NCBI GenBank assembly: GCA_009602725.1
Contig: WELB01000101.1
Coordinates: 183,070 to 201,235, forward strand
Length of the DNA stretch: 18,166 nucleotides
Reading direction: 5' to 3'
Origin: Spirogloea muscicola
Taxonomy: Eukaryota; Streptophyta; Zygnematophyceae; Spirogloeales; Spirogloeaceae
Position 1 is the first letter of the stretch. Every line of letters starts with the position of its first letter. A model generated the notes under the pieces. It saw only the letters and a list, made by a program, of their open reading frames with translations. It was not told the DNA's origin and did no database searches. Positions 10,480-18,071 of the stretch are shown here, in pieces. The translations under genes and the position numbers were made by a program.

Positions 10480-11240
10480 CGCACACATCGTGACACTGCC
10501 AAAGCTTTACACACCATGCATTGTGACTTTTGGTTATGTAGGTTAGGTTCAGCGGACGACATGTATGTATATGGGCATTTGTGGCAGCTCGCCCAAGTTA
10601 GTGGTAGAACTATCATCAGCCGTTCATGATGATGTGACCCAATGGTGTAACCTGTCAAGAGCCAGTAACAGTAGGCCTCACGCTGTTCTCAGCTCAAAAG
10701 AGCACAACCAAAGCCCTGGTCGTCAGCCTGGTGAGGCGACTAGTCTCCAGACAAATTGTCCAGCCTTGGCATGCGGCACCATTAGTCCTAATGACCGGCC
10801 TAGTGAGGATTTTGGTCTCCAGGCATCAGTCAAGCTTTTCCTGCGGCATTGGCAATCCAGCTTGTGAATTGGACAATCGCAGCTTTTGCTTGTAGTGCCA
10901 CTCACAAGAGATCGGGGCAATTAATGAGAATGCCACATGACCATCCCAAATTACAGTCGCACAAGCCTTCAGTGGTTCGCCAGGTGTAGTAAAGGTCACA
11001 AATATATTGGCATCTCATCATAAGTAGCCCAATAGCAGCGACGAGACTCTTTAGCTAGTCTTTATAATGAAATAGAATAAAAACAATAATAAATAATGAA
11101 TTCAATGACAATTCAATGACAAACAAGCTAGCACAGCAGGTGATTGACCCGTGAGTAGGATGTCGTGGAGTCACCGCGTACAACATCCATAGTGTGGCCA
11201 GTAATGCATGAGTTGCACAAGTTTGATAGAGGAGCAGCTA
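10480..11240. other. Non-coding region between RPN3 and the repeat domain
   Basis: No frame has coding character. Base composition becomes A/T-rich toward 11061-11125, with poly-A-like tracts and a small direct duplication of ATTCAATGACA around 11100-11121. The region forms the boundary between genic DNA and the repeat-dense right third of the window. Confidence 0.6.
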
Positions 11241-11244
11241 GAGA

Positions 11245-11310
11245 GAGTAAGTGGCTTTTCCAGAGGGGGCAAGGGCTTGTGAAAGGCCATCCAAAAATGC
11301 GGACAAGGGG
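11245..11310 (-). repeat. Fragment of the dispersed hairpin repeat
   Basis: A plus-strand stretch with GTGGCTTTTCCAGAGG, then GGGCTTGTGAAAGGCC (stem 11273-11287), then ATGCGGACAAGG. It is a diverged copy of the unit near 17189-17245 (GTGGCTCTCCCAAAGG followed by a GGGCTGTGAACAGCC stem and GAACAAGG). It abuts the minisatellite end of the LTR-like element and may mark its truncated end. Confidence 0.6.
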
Positions 11311-11323
11311 TTTAGGGGCCAGT

Positions 11324-11434
11324 CGCACACAGAGCCGCCGCGCACACAGCCCCGCGGAATCGCACACAGAGCCGCCTCGCTCACAGCGCCGCCAAGCCGC
11401 ACACAGCACCGCCTAGCCGCACACAGAGCCGCGA
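11324..11434. repeat. GC-rich CACACAG minisatellite, copy A
   Basis: Repeats of an 18-19-bp half-unit like CGCACACAGAGCCGCCG, alternating with CGCACACAGCGCCGCC, about 37 bp for a full unit. About six half-units occur here, in the terminal region of the LTR-like element. The same array occurs in the other two terminal regions in this window. Confidence 0.85.
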
Positions 11435-11570
11435 GATCGCTCGGGCGTATTGCCTATGACAAAATACGCCGGGGACTCCCATACTTAGGAAGACTCTCAT
11501 CGGCCCAGCGGGACGGATGGGATGGGTGACTATCCCAGCCTACCAATTCACCATTTTATTAGATTCAACA
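11435..11570 (-). repeat. Terminal repeat block A (LTR-like, starts TGTTGAAT on the minus strand)
   Basis: Shares with 14200-14244 plus 14851-14933 (same strand) and with 16334-16482 (opposite strand) the ordered blocks GGTGAAT, a GGGTGACTAT motif next to a GGGATGG or GGACGG run, GGCCCAG, GAGAGTCT or its variants, and CGAGCGATCT. The shared order and orientation show one repeat family; the copies differ at many sites. Confidence 0.75.
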
Positions 11571-11632
11571 CTCCCACTTAATATGTGAATCAGCCAAACG
11601 TAGTAGACTTCTAGACTTCTACATCAATCAAA

Positions 11633-11803
11633 CTAGGGCTCAGGGAACCCCTTGGTCAGAAAATCTCCAGTCAGCTGTTGTCCTTGACGAATAAAGATAT
11701 CCACATTCTTGTAACAGCCTCAGCCAGTCGAAGTCGTCACGGTCTGCTGGTACTCGAACTTCCCATCTTCTTTCACTAAAGCCCAACAACTTACTGATTC
11801 CAT
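11633..11803 (-). pseudogene. Possible broken Copia-like pol tail
   Basis: A minus-strand frame from ATG at 11803 to a stop at 11633 has one internal TGA. The second half reads NVDIFIRQGQQLTGDFLTKG and then FPEP. This aligns by eye with the C-terminus of Copia polyproteins, where a YVPT..QLAD.LTKGLP pattern is followed by the stop. The stop lies about 55 bases before the purine-rich AAGTGGGAG and the TGTTGAAT terminus, the expected place for the end of pol. Another frame (FDWLRLLQECGYL) also resembles part of the Copia RNase H region, so frameshifts may have scrambled it. The similarity is short and not verified. Confidence 0.35.
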
Positions 11804-11820
11804 TTCTCACTCTTGAATGT

Positions 11821-11848
11821 CACCCAGAAGTCATCACCCAGAAGTCAG
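11821..11848. repeat. Short direct tandem repeat (14 bp x2)
   Basis: CACCCAGAAGTCAT is followed directly by CACCCAGAAGTCAG. It is a small slippage duplication within the decayed element interior. Confidence 0.85.
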
Positions 11849-12193
11849 TGATTCCCTGCAAACACCTTAGTATCCTTCTCACAGCTTGCCAATGTTCCCA
11901 CCCAAAATTGCGAACGCCATTTGAGCTACACCCACTGCTGCTATTGTTTGGTCATACTGCCACAGCTATATATAACAATGCGTCACTGCCTCTCACTGAG
12001 GCACCTGTGAGACTTGTTGCCTGTCTTTGACATCCTTGAGTTCCTGCTCCACTTGCACATCATCTTGCTCAAGCCCTCGCTCAGCCTTCAGGCTGCAGAC
12101 TGCAGTCTCCAAGACTCTGCTCCCACTGCACTTGAAGCACCTAAGAAGCATGTCCTGCTACTCTGCTGCTTTGCTACTCAGCTAGCACAGCAA

Positions 12194-12225
12194 AGCAAAG
12201 CACATGAGAGCTCATGTGCTTTGCT
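12194..12225. repeat. Perfect short inverted repeat
   Basis: AGCAAAGCACATGAG and its exact reverse complement CTCATGTGCTTTGCT are separated by AG. It would form a 15-bp stem on either strand. It lies in degenerate element DNA with no gene beside it. Confidence 0.9.
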
Positions 12226-12739
12226 GCTCAAGTCTTGCTACACAGCTGCTGCTCTGCTGCAAAGTCCAACTCAATTCACTCAGATCCTCAAAGAAAGTAC
12301 AGGTCCACCAATATCAGCTAGATGTCTATTGGTCACAGTGTTGCCCCTGCTAGAGAGGGTTGCCAGATCTTGTCAATGTCACACTTGCGCGGTGCCTGCC
12401 TGACTTGACACGCCTGCAACTGCAACTTCCCTATGCACCTCCTCCTGTGCCACAATATGATGTGCTGCAAATGTGCATAAAGCCATGCGCCTCTCAGATC
12501 TCCGACTCCCAATTGCATCTGTACCTGTCGGTCCCTGCTTGGGATCTTGTGCCTGCACCTGATGCTGTTCCTGCGTCTGTTCATGTGTCTGCAACCGTGG
12601 CTCCAACTCCAGATCTCCTATGGTTTCTTTACACCAGCCGCTCAACGCATACAGCAAGATTTATCATATCCCCGCATGCCGCCAATTCCAGATTACTCAG
12701 ATGCCTCAGCTGGTGCTCACGCAGCCGGATATGTCGGGA

Positions 12740-12891
12740 ATCTCAGATGCTGCTAGCTGCAGCCAGACATGTTGGAAAGCCCAGATACTGCTAGCAGCTG
12801 CAGCCAGACCCAGCATAGCTGCCAGATAATGAACTCCACACATTGCCAGGTACCAGATATCTCAGATGTTGCTCACTACAGCCAGACATTC
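12740..12891. repeat. Imperfect direct repeats (CAGATGCTGCT..CAGCCAGAC)
   Basis: Three diverged copies of a motif of about 32-38 bases containing CAGATG(C/T)TGCT or CAGATACTGCT and then CAGCCAGAC: about 12740-12771, 12780-12811 and 12852-12891. Spacing is irregular. Confidence 0.6.
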
Positions 12892-13479
12892 TACTCAGCT
12901 GCCAGCAAACACAGAGCTTCAGATTTATCTATGTACTGTTCAGCTTCACTCAGACTTCGGACTTGCACTCCAAACTTTGAGCTTCACAACTTAGATCCAG
13001 GTGCAAGTAACAGAGATCCTCAGATGCCGCTAGCTGCGTCCTCAAAGACAACCTTGGCTCTTTGCCCTATCTGCAGTTGTACTTCATCCTTGCTGAAATG
13101 CTGAGATTTTCCAACAACGTTCTTCTTGCTTCACAGAAGTACGCGCTGCTCCAGCCCTGAGAATCTTTCAGAGAACCTGGCCTGTGTTCCTTTGGCCATT
13201 CCTCTTCAGCTCACATGGCTCACATGGCTCACACAGCTCTCTCAGTTCACACAGCAAATAACTCCCACCGTTGCGACAGCTCCAGACAGCTGCTGACAGA
13301 TAGAGAGCATCTGACAGCACACCATGCTACATGATCCAGATCCAGATCGATGCCTCCTGATCTTGCTTCCACTCCGTCACCTGATTCAGATTCTGTCTCC
13401 ACGCAAGCAACGGGAGCTGAACAGACATAGTACAGTACCTAGAGAGCAAACAAGCCCTGTATATAAACTCTCAGCAAAT

Positions 13480-13860
13480 ACAGATGCTGCCCTACAAAAG
13501 CTCGCAAAGAGCTTCGCCAGCGCCTTCCCTTCCATTGCCATGTCTCTTGCCGTGCAATTCTACGTCTCAATGTCCAGATTTTGCTTCCTGCTTGAGTCAG
13601 ACATGCCGTCTTCACCCTCATCGACAGCGTCCCAGACCTCATTGCGCCACTTGATGTCACCTTCTCATTGTGGCAAGCTGGGTACAACTTTGTGGAGAAC
13701 CGTCTGTGCAGCCCAGGGCGTGGGCCCATATCCTTACAGTTTTCTTGCTCTGCCTGCTCGTATCTTTCACGTTCAGCAACCTGTACCTGCTGTTCACGAT
13801 CTGCAGTCTGTACCTGTCTTTCACGTCCTACAGCCATCACTTCCTATCGTGATGTGGGAG
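13480..13860 (-). pseudogene. Broken coding remnant of the LTR-like element (unknown protein)
   Basis: On the minus strand, after the minisatellite, a frame encodes VSGSASAS and APRRARSAGPPTSR, a stop, then EVMAVGRERQVQTADREQQ, VQVAERERYEQAEQEN and a frameshifted continuation. The continuation reads IKWRNEVWDAVDEGEDG, a stop, then MAMEGKALAKLFASF. The first part is also encoded in the related copy at 16679-16869 on the plus strand, where the start is ATG, so a real ancestral protein is likely. The position just inside the terminal region suggests a gag-like N-terminus, but I recognise no domain. The Gln/Glu/Arg stretch looks like a short charged helical repeat. Confidence 0.4.
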
Positions 13861-13964
13861 GACCAGCAGACCGTGCTCGTCTTGGCGCAGATGCAGACGC
13901 AGACGCAGATCCACTCACGGTCACACAGAGTTCAGAGCAGCACAAAGACTTGCCTGGTCACATA

Positions 13965-14196
13965 CAGAGCCGGCGAGCACTCAGCTCCACCTGGCCGCAC
14001 ACAGAGCTGGCAAGCACACAGCGCCGCCTCGCCGCACACAGAGCCGCCGCGCACACAGCGCCGCCAAGTCGCACACAGAGCCGCCGCGCACACGGTCGCA
14101 CAAAGTCGCACACAGAGCCGCCGCGCACACAGCGCCGCCGAGTCGCACACAGAGCCGCCGCGCACACAGCGCCGCGTCGCCGCACACAGAGCCGCG
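13965..14196. repeat. GC-rich CACACAG minisatellite, copy B
   Basis: The longest of the three arrays, about 11-12 half-units of the CGCACACAGAGCCGCCG / CGCACACAGCGCCGCC type with an approximately 37-bp higher-order period. Variant half-units sit at the left edge and more uniform ones in the middle, as expected from unequal exchange. Confidence 0.85.
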
Positions 14197-14235
14197 AGAT
14201 TGCTCGGGCCTGTTACGCATTATGCCGGGGACTCC

Positions 14236-14851
14236 CTTATCTAGCCTAGCATCTCCGACCTGCGGCTGCTTAGCAGAGGTTACTGAGTGACTCTCCTGTA
14301 GCTCATTGGATTTTGTCCATTCTCTTTTGGCTGGCTTCTGCCAGCCCCTCTCTTCTATGGGGGGGGGGTACTCTGACCACCCGGTGGGCGACGAAGTCGT
14401 TCCACTGGCAGTGGACGTGCACGGAGCCTTTGGCTCCAAATGGCTTGACTTGCTCCACCGCCTGGCGCGGCGTGCAGCGGCCCGCCGCCTCGGGCAGCAG
14501 GGCGAGCAGCCCGGCTTCAACGTAGCCGGGTCCCTCGCTCAGGTGTTCCATATGCGTTTGGCCGTCTCGATGCAGCGGTCCCTCGCCTTCGCGGTTCACT
14601 TGCGCGCAGGCCGAGCTTTGGCGGCGGCCTCCGGCATCCGTCAGGGCGACGTGTTTCCACCAGCTAGCTACTCGGATCTGCATCTCCTGTCTAGAGGTTA
14701 CTGAGCGCTCCCTGGCTGATGTCTTAGTCCTAGTCGTTCGCACTCAAGCTCCCTCAGACCTTGTCCATTCTTTTGGGCTGGCCTTGCCCAGCCACCAGTC
14801 AATCTGGCCGCGCTTTCTCTATGGGCGAGCAAGCTCATTATTCTTATCTAG
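14236..14851 (+). mobile_element. 598-bp insertion (14245-14842) flanked by a 9-bp target duplication
   Basis: CTTATCTAG at 14236-14244 recurs at 14843-14851. Joining the flanks across one copy restores the terminal repeat order found in the related copies at 11435-11570 and 16334-16482, which have the adjacent blocks without this insert. The insert carries hairpin repeat units at both ends, a repeated AGAGGTTACTGAG (about 14275 and 14693) and a GC-rich coding remnant in the middle. It has no terminal inverted repeats. Variable-length duplication without inverted ends fits a truncated LINE-type insertion, but no clear poly-A tail is seen (it ends ATTATT). Confidence 0.7.
14306..14704 (+). pseudogene. 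Repeat-encoded protein fragment (LINE C-terminus-like, uncertain)
   Basis: A frame of 132 residues inside the insertion includes VVPLAVDVHGAFGSKWLDLL, an Arg/Ala-rich stretch, NVAGSLAQVFHMRL and RAGRALAAASG, with high G/C third positions. Two partial relatives occur nearby on the minus strand: NAAGSLAQVFCMRL and GRALALAAAS within 17370-17510, and VVLLAIDVHGGL near 15480-15545. The pattern loosely recalls the end of LINE reverse-transcriptase proteins, but this is a by-eye impression. It is a fragment, not a functional gene. Confidence 0.35.
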
Positions 14852-15180
14852 GGAGACTCTCACCGGCCCAGTAGGACGGACGGGATGGGTGACTATTCCA
14901 GCCCACTGATTCACCATATTTCTACATTCAACAGAGGCGTCATCATCACACAGCTATGCAAGTGGCTACATCGTTTGCAGTCAACACGAAGACAGGCGCG
15001 CGGTAAGCATGGAATGAAAGGGAGGCCAATCCGAGCATTACATGCCCTGGTAACGGGGTAATAAGCTGGCTAATGGGGCCTTGTGCCCACGAGTGAGCAC
15101 ATACATGATTGACAAGCTAAGCTGAGAAGCTAGAGCACCACCACGCAATTTGTTAGCGTGGCCTAGTGCAACGAAAGAAA

Positions 15181-16260
15181 GTGCTCGCTCTTTGAGGATA
15201 GGGGCTGGAAATGCCAGCCCAAAAATAGAACGGTACGAGAAGGGCCAGGGGAAGCGCTAAGAAAAACAAGCACACGAAGAAACAAAGCAGCTACAAATCA
15301 AAGAGAAGAGGGGCTGGCAAAGCTAGCCTAAAAAGAATGGACAATATCCAAAAGCCAAAAAAGGAAAAGATGCCGAAAAAGGACTACACTACAAAGCAGA
15401 AGACAATGCAGACGGAAAGTCGGATGCTCAGTATCCACGAGTGAGCAACAGCAAATCAGAATAACTCGAAGCAGGAAAAGCGGCAACGGGGTCAAGCAAC
15501 TGAGCCGCAAACCCCCATGGACGTCGATGGCGAGGAGGACGACATGCATGTTTGCCGGACGATCAGCATACCAAACAGCAAATCTTGCTATAAGCGATTA
15601 TTAAGAAAGACTAAGTAGCGCTGTCCAAGAGCACAGCTCTTTGCAAGTACGGCAATGACTAAAAAATCGAAACAGCGCTTCCAAATCAACTGGTGGCTGT
15701 GAGAGGCCAGCCGAAGGGAAGAAAGGGCATTGAGGACAGGGACTGGAAAAACCAGCCCAAAAAAGAATGAACAAAGTACGAGAAGTACGAGTCCAAAAGG
15801 ATGGACTAGGAGAGGTCACCCCAAAAGGTATGAACAAGGTCCAAGAAGGGCCAGATGGGGGCGAGGGCTGCGAAGGCCCTGCATTTCCAGGAATAATGGT
15901 GTCCACAGAGACGGAAAGCAATTAAGCGAGGACAGCCCTTTGACCTGTGAGCGCTATTAGACCACCCAGCTGCAAGAAACGGCGGCCAGATTGACTGGTG
16001 GCTGTGAGAGGCCAGCCCAAAGGAATGGACAAGGTCTGATGGAGCCGGAGGGCTAAGTAATAAGACTAGCCAGCTGCTCAAGTAGCTACTACGAGGCCCA
16101 CAGCAGAGTGACAAGGTTCAGAAGAGTCAGAAAGAAAGAAACAGACGGAGTATGCTCATCCGAAGGGAAATGGAGTGTAAATTAAGAGACGGAGGGCCTG
16201 TGTGGCCAAGTACAGAAGTACAAAGGAAGGGGGCGAGGGCTGTGAAAAGCCGGAAGAAGT
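15181..16260 (-). repeat. Cluster of diverged hairpin repeat units
   Basis: Stems of the type (G)GGCTG(G)-loop-CCAGCC(C) occur at 15201-15220, 15311-15330, 15694-15712, 15739-15758, 15864-15880, 16000-16018 and 16236-16252. Several share flanks: GTGCTCGC or a variant before, AAAAGAATG(G/A)ACAA after, then GTACGAGAAG and CCAGGGGAAGCGCTAAG. Two hairpins about 45 bases apart form a composite unit of about 150 bp (15689-15790), like that at 17590-17735. Strand is set relative to the plus-oriented copies at 16940-17100. Near 15480-15545 the minus strand encodes a VVLLAIDVHGGL remnant. There is no gene here. Confidence 0.75.
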
Positions 16261-16333
16261 GACAAGGTCCAAAACAGCTCCTTCAGTTCTATCGTCTCTT
16301 GCATATCTATGTTTCTGGCGCCTTCCGGTCCCT

Positions 16334-16869
16334 TGTGTAGAATGTAATGATAAGGTGAATAAGTGGGCTGGGATGGGATAGTCACCCATCCCGCCCGTCC
16401 TGCTGGGCCGATGAGAGTCTCCCTAGATAAGAGAATCCCTTGCACATTGTTTAATAGGCCCCAAGCGATCTAGCTGAAGACACTGTGTGCGGCTAGGCGG
16501 CGCTGTGTGCGCGGTGACTCTCTGTGCGGCTAGGCGACGCTGTGTGCTGCCCGCTCTGTGTATGGCAAGGCGGCGCTGTGTGCGCGCCAGCTCTATGTGC
16601 GGCCAGGTGGAGCTGAGTACTCGCCGGCTCTGTGTGTAACCAGGCAAGCCTTTCTGCTGCTCTTAGCTCTGTGTGACCATGAGTGGATCTGCGTCTGCGT
16701 CTACATCTGCGTCTGCTTCTGCGCCAAGACGAGGACGGTCTGCTTGTCCTCCCACATCACGACAGGAAGTGATGGCTGTAGGACGTGGAAGACAGGTACA
16801 GACTGCTGACCGTATACAGCAGGTAAAGATTGATGCACGTGAAAGACGAGCAGGCAGAGCAAGAAAACT
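16334..16869 (+). mobile_element. Truncated copy C of the LTR-like element, plus strand
   Basis: It begins TGTGTAGAATG with GGTGAAT, GGGATAGTCACCCATCC and GAGAGTCTCCC in order, passes through a minisatellite (16483-16635), then GTGTGACC, an ATG at 16679 and a coding stretch for MSGSASAS, a PPTSRQEVMAVGRGRQVQ segment and an Arg-rich tail. It matches 13738-14933 in reverse orientation and stops matching at AAGAAAACT (16869), where hairpin repeat DNA begins. It is therefore a terminal region plus the start of the interior of a second, truncated element, inverted relative to the first. Confidence 0.65.
16483..16635. repeat. GC-rich CTGTGTG minisatellite, copy C
   Basis: The reverse-complement form of the CACACAG arrays: half-units such as CGCTGTGTGCG and CTCTGTGTGCGGC, more diverged than copies A and B. 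Its right part (GTGGAGCTGAGTACTCGCCG) matches the left edge of copy B almost exactly, so both descend from one parental terminal region. Confidence 0.8.
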
Positions 16870-16876
16870 ATCATAA
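16679..16876 (+). pseudogene. Element-encoded N-terminal fragment (Ser/Ala-rich, unknown)
   Basis: An open frame from ATG at 16679 in copy C encodes a Ser/Ala repeat (SGSASASTSASASAPRR), then SACPPTSRQEVMAVGRGRQ and a charged tail. It parallels the minus-strand remnant at 13480-13860. Here the start codon is ATG and the TCTCGT-type stop of the other copy is absent, so this copy keeps the better start. Its 3' end is lost at the junction with hairpin repeat DNA. Confidence 0.4.
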
Positions 16877-16939
16877 TAGCAGACAGATGCAGGTACAGGG
16901 GCGGCCAGAGCAGGATATCCAACACTTTGGACCTCGTTC

Positions 16940-17100
16940 ACTATTTCTGGGCTGGCTTTCCATTCGGGCTGGTTGTTCCAGCCCCTATTCTCAATGGGCG
17001 AGCACTTTCTTCTTTTTCAGCACGTCTTTCTTTGGCTTTGAACATTGTCCATTCTTTTTGGGTTGGCTTTGCCAGCCCCTCTTCTCAATGGGCGAGCACC
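16940..17100 (+). repeat. Two plus-oriented hairpin repeat units
   Basis: Stems GGGCTGGTTGTTCCAGCCCC (16966-16985) and GGGTTGGCTTTGCCAGCCCC (17060-17079) are each followed by TATTCTCAATGGGCGAGCAC or CTTCTCAATGGGCGAGCACC and preceded by a CATT(C)TTTTT-type tract. They are clear tandem copies about 95 bases apart, opposite in direction to most units to the right. Confidence 0.85.
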
Positions 17101-17188
17101 TTCTTTCCATAGCCCCCGCCCCTTCTGGAAGAGCTCACTTCTTCCAGTGTAAGGCATGTAGCTGTGAAATGAAAGAAAAAAGACAGTG

Positions 17189-17960
17189 GCTCTCCCAAAG
17201 GGGGCAAGGGCTGTGAACAGCCAGCCCGAAAAGAACAAGGTTTGGAGGGGCCAAGACGATTTCCCCAAGGCTTTCCTGGTATAACGACAGTTGATGAAGA
17301 TCTAGGAGCCGCAAATTAGAAAGACTAGCCACCGGAAGCAACCCCCCTGACGAGATCAAGAGGCTGCAGCAAGAGCTAGAGCACGGCCAGCAGATGCAAG
17401 GCGTGGGACATGGACCGCTGGACGAGCGACGAAGGACAGGCGCATGCAGAACACCTGCGCTAGGGAGCCAGCGGCGTTGGAGTCGGCCTGCTCCCCTCGC
17501 GTGCGGGAAAGAGAGGCCAGCCCAGCTGAAGCGAAAGAAGAGAAGACGCTTCCAAGAAAGAGCAGTGGCTTCCCCACTGTGTGAGAGGAAGCGCGGCCAG
17601 ATTGACTGGTGGCTGGGAGAGGCCAGCCCAGAGAAGAAAGTGCTCGCCCATTGAGAATAGGGGCTGGAACAACCAGCCCGAAAAAGAATGAACAGAGTAC
17701 GAGAAGGGGGCCAGGGGAAGCGCTAAGTAATAGAAACAAAGCTGCTACGAGACACTCAGTAACCCCTGCTAAGCAGCCGCAGACCAGAGAGAGACTCTTG
17801 CAGTAGAGGGCGATGGCTGTGATTGGCCAGCCCGGAAAGGAGAATGAACAATTCTTCGAAGGGCCCAGAGAGGCGTTGAAGCACAGCCACTCAAGTGGTC
17901 AAAACAACAACAGCTCGTCAAGTAGTAGGAGGGGCAGTTAGAAGACAGCCCAGAGGAATG
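17189..17960 (-). repeat. Hairpin repeat units with a second copy of the peptide-bearing repeat
   Basis: Stems at 17208-17227, 17611-17629, 17661-17679 and 17815-17833. The stretch 17370-17786, read on the minus strand, parallels the 598-bp insertion at 14245-14842. It opens with GCGGCTGCTTAGCAGGGG and GTTACTGAG, continues through the hairpins with CACCAGTCAATCTGGCCGCG, and reaches a remnant encoding NAAGSLAQVFCMRL. The order of modules differs from the insertion, so both look like rearranged pieces of one parent. Confidence 0.7.
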
Positions 17961-18039
17961 GACAGGACCAAAAAGCCGAAAGGCGCCTTCACAACATAGC
18001 AATGCAAGAGACTACAGCGACAGGTTTAAGGTCTGGGCG

Positions 18040-18053
18040 CCTAAACCCTAAAC
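18040..18053. repeat. Two telomere-like CCCTAAA units
   Basis: CCTAAACCCTAAAC, about two units of the plant-type telomere sequence. It is too short to be a telomere. A related CCCTGAACCCTAAAG lies at 6634-6648. Confidence 0.7.
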
Positions 18054-18069
18054 GCTATATTGCGAGTTA

Positions 18070-18071
<2 letters not shown>

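Larger units (their letters stand above)
11849..13480. other. Degenerate interior of the LTR-like element
   Basis: No frame on either strand is convincingly coding. The sequence is rich in CAGCTG, CTCAGAT and CAGCCAGAC words. A perfect 15-bp inverted repeat with a 2-base loop lies at 12194-12225 and imperfect direct repeats at 12740-12891. On the minus strand some frames are Gln-rich, as in decayed gag-like or low-complexity sequence, but no domain is recognisable. Confidence 0.5.
11318..14933 (-). mobile_element. Decayed LTR-retrotransposon-like element, minus strand, with nested insertion
   Basis: Read on the minus strand, related terminal sequences begin at 14933 and 11570, both TGTTGAAT, followed by GGTGAAT, a GCTGG(G/A)ATAGTCACCCATCC block, GAGAGTCT and then a CACACAG minisatellite. 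Immediately before the TGTTGAAT at 11570 the minus strand reads AAGTGGGAG, like the polypurine tract before a Copia 3' LTR. I infer a 5' terminal region at 14933 downward, a short internal region, and a 3' LTR at 11570 downward. No clear target duplication was found: the 5 bases beside the upper end, GAGGC, do not recur beside the lower end. The internal region is too short and broken for an autonomous element. Alternatives are two separate fragments in the same orientation, or a non-LTR family with TGTTGAAT ends. Confidence 0.45.

Noticed and set aside
13324-14244. A 306-residue open frame on the plus strand
   Set aside because: Its second half is translated minisatellite (TEPPRTQRR repeats) and its first half is antisense to the element remnant shared with copy C. 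Low complexity keeps it open.
11324-16635. The regularly repeated CACACAG arrays as a CRISPR-like array
   Set aside because: The units are contiguous imperfect repeats of 18-37 bp with no unique spacers, in a eukaryotic sequence with no cas genes.
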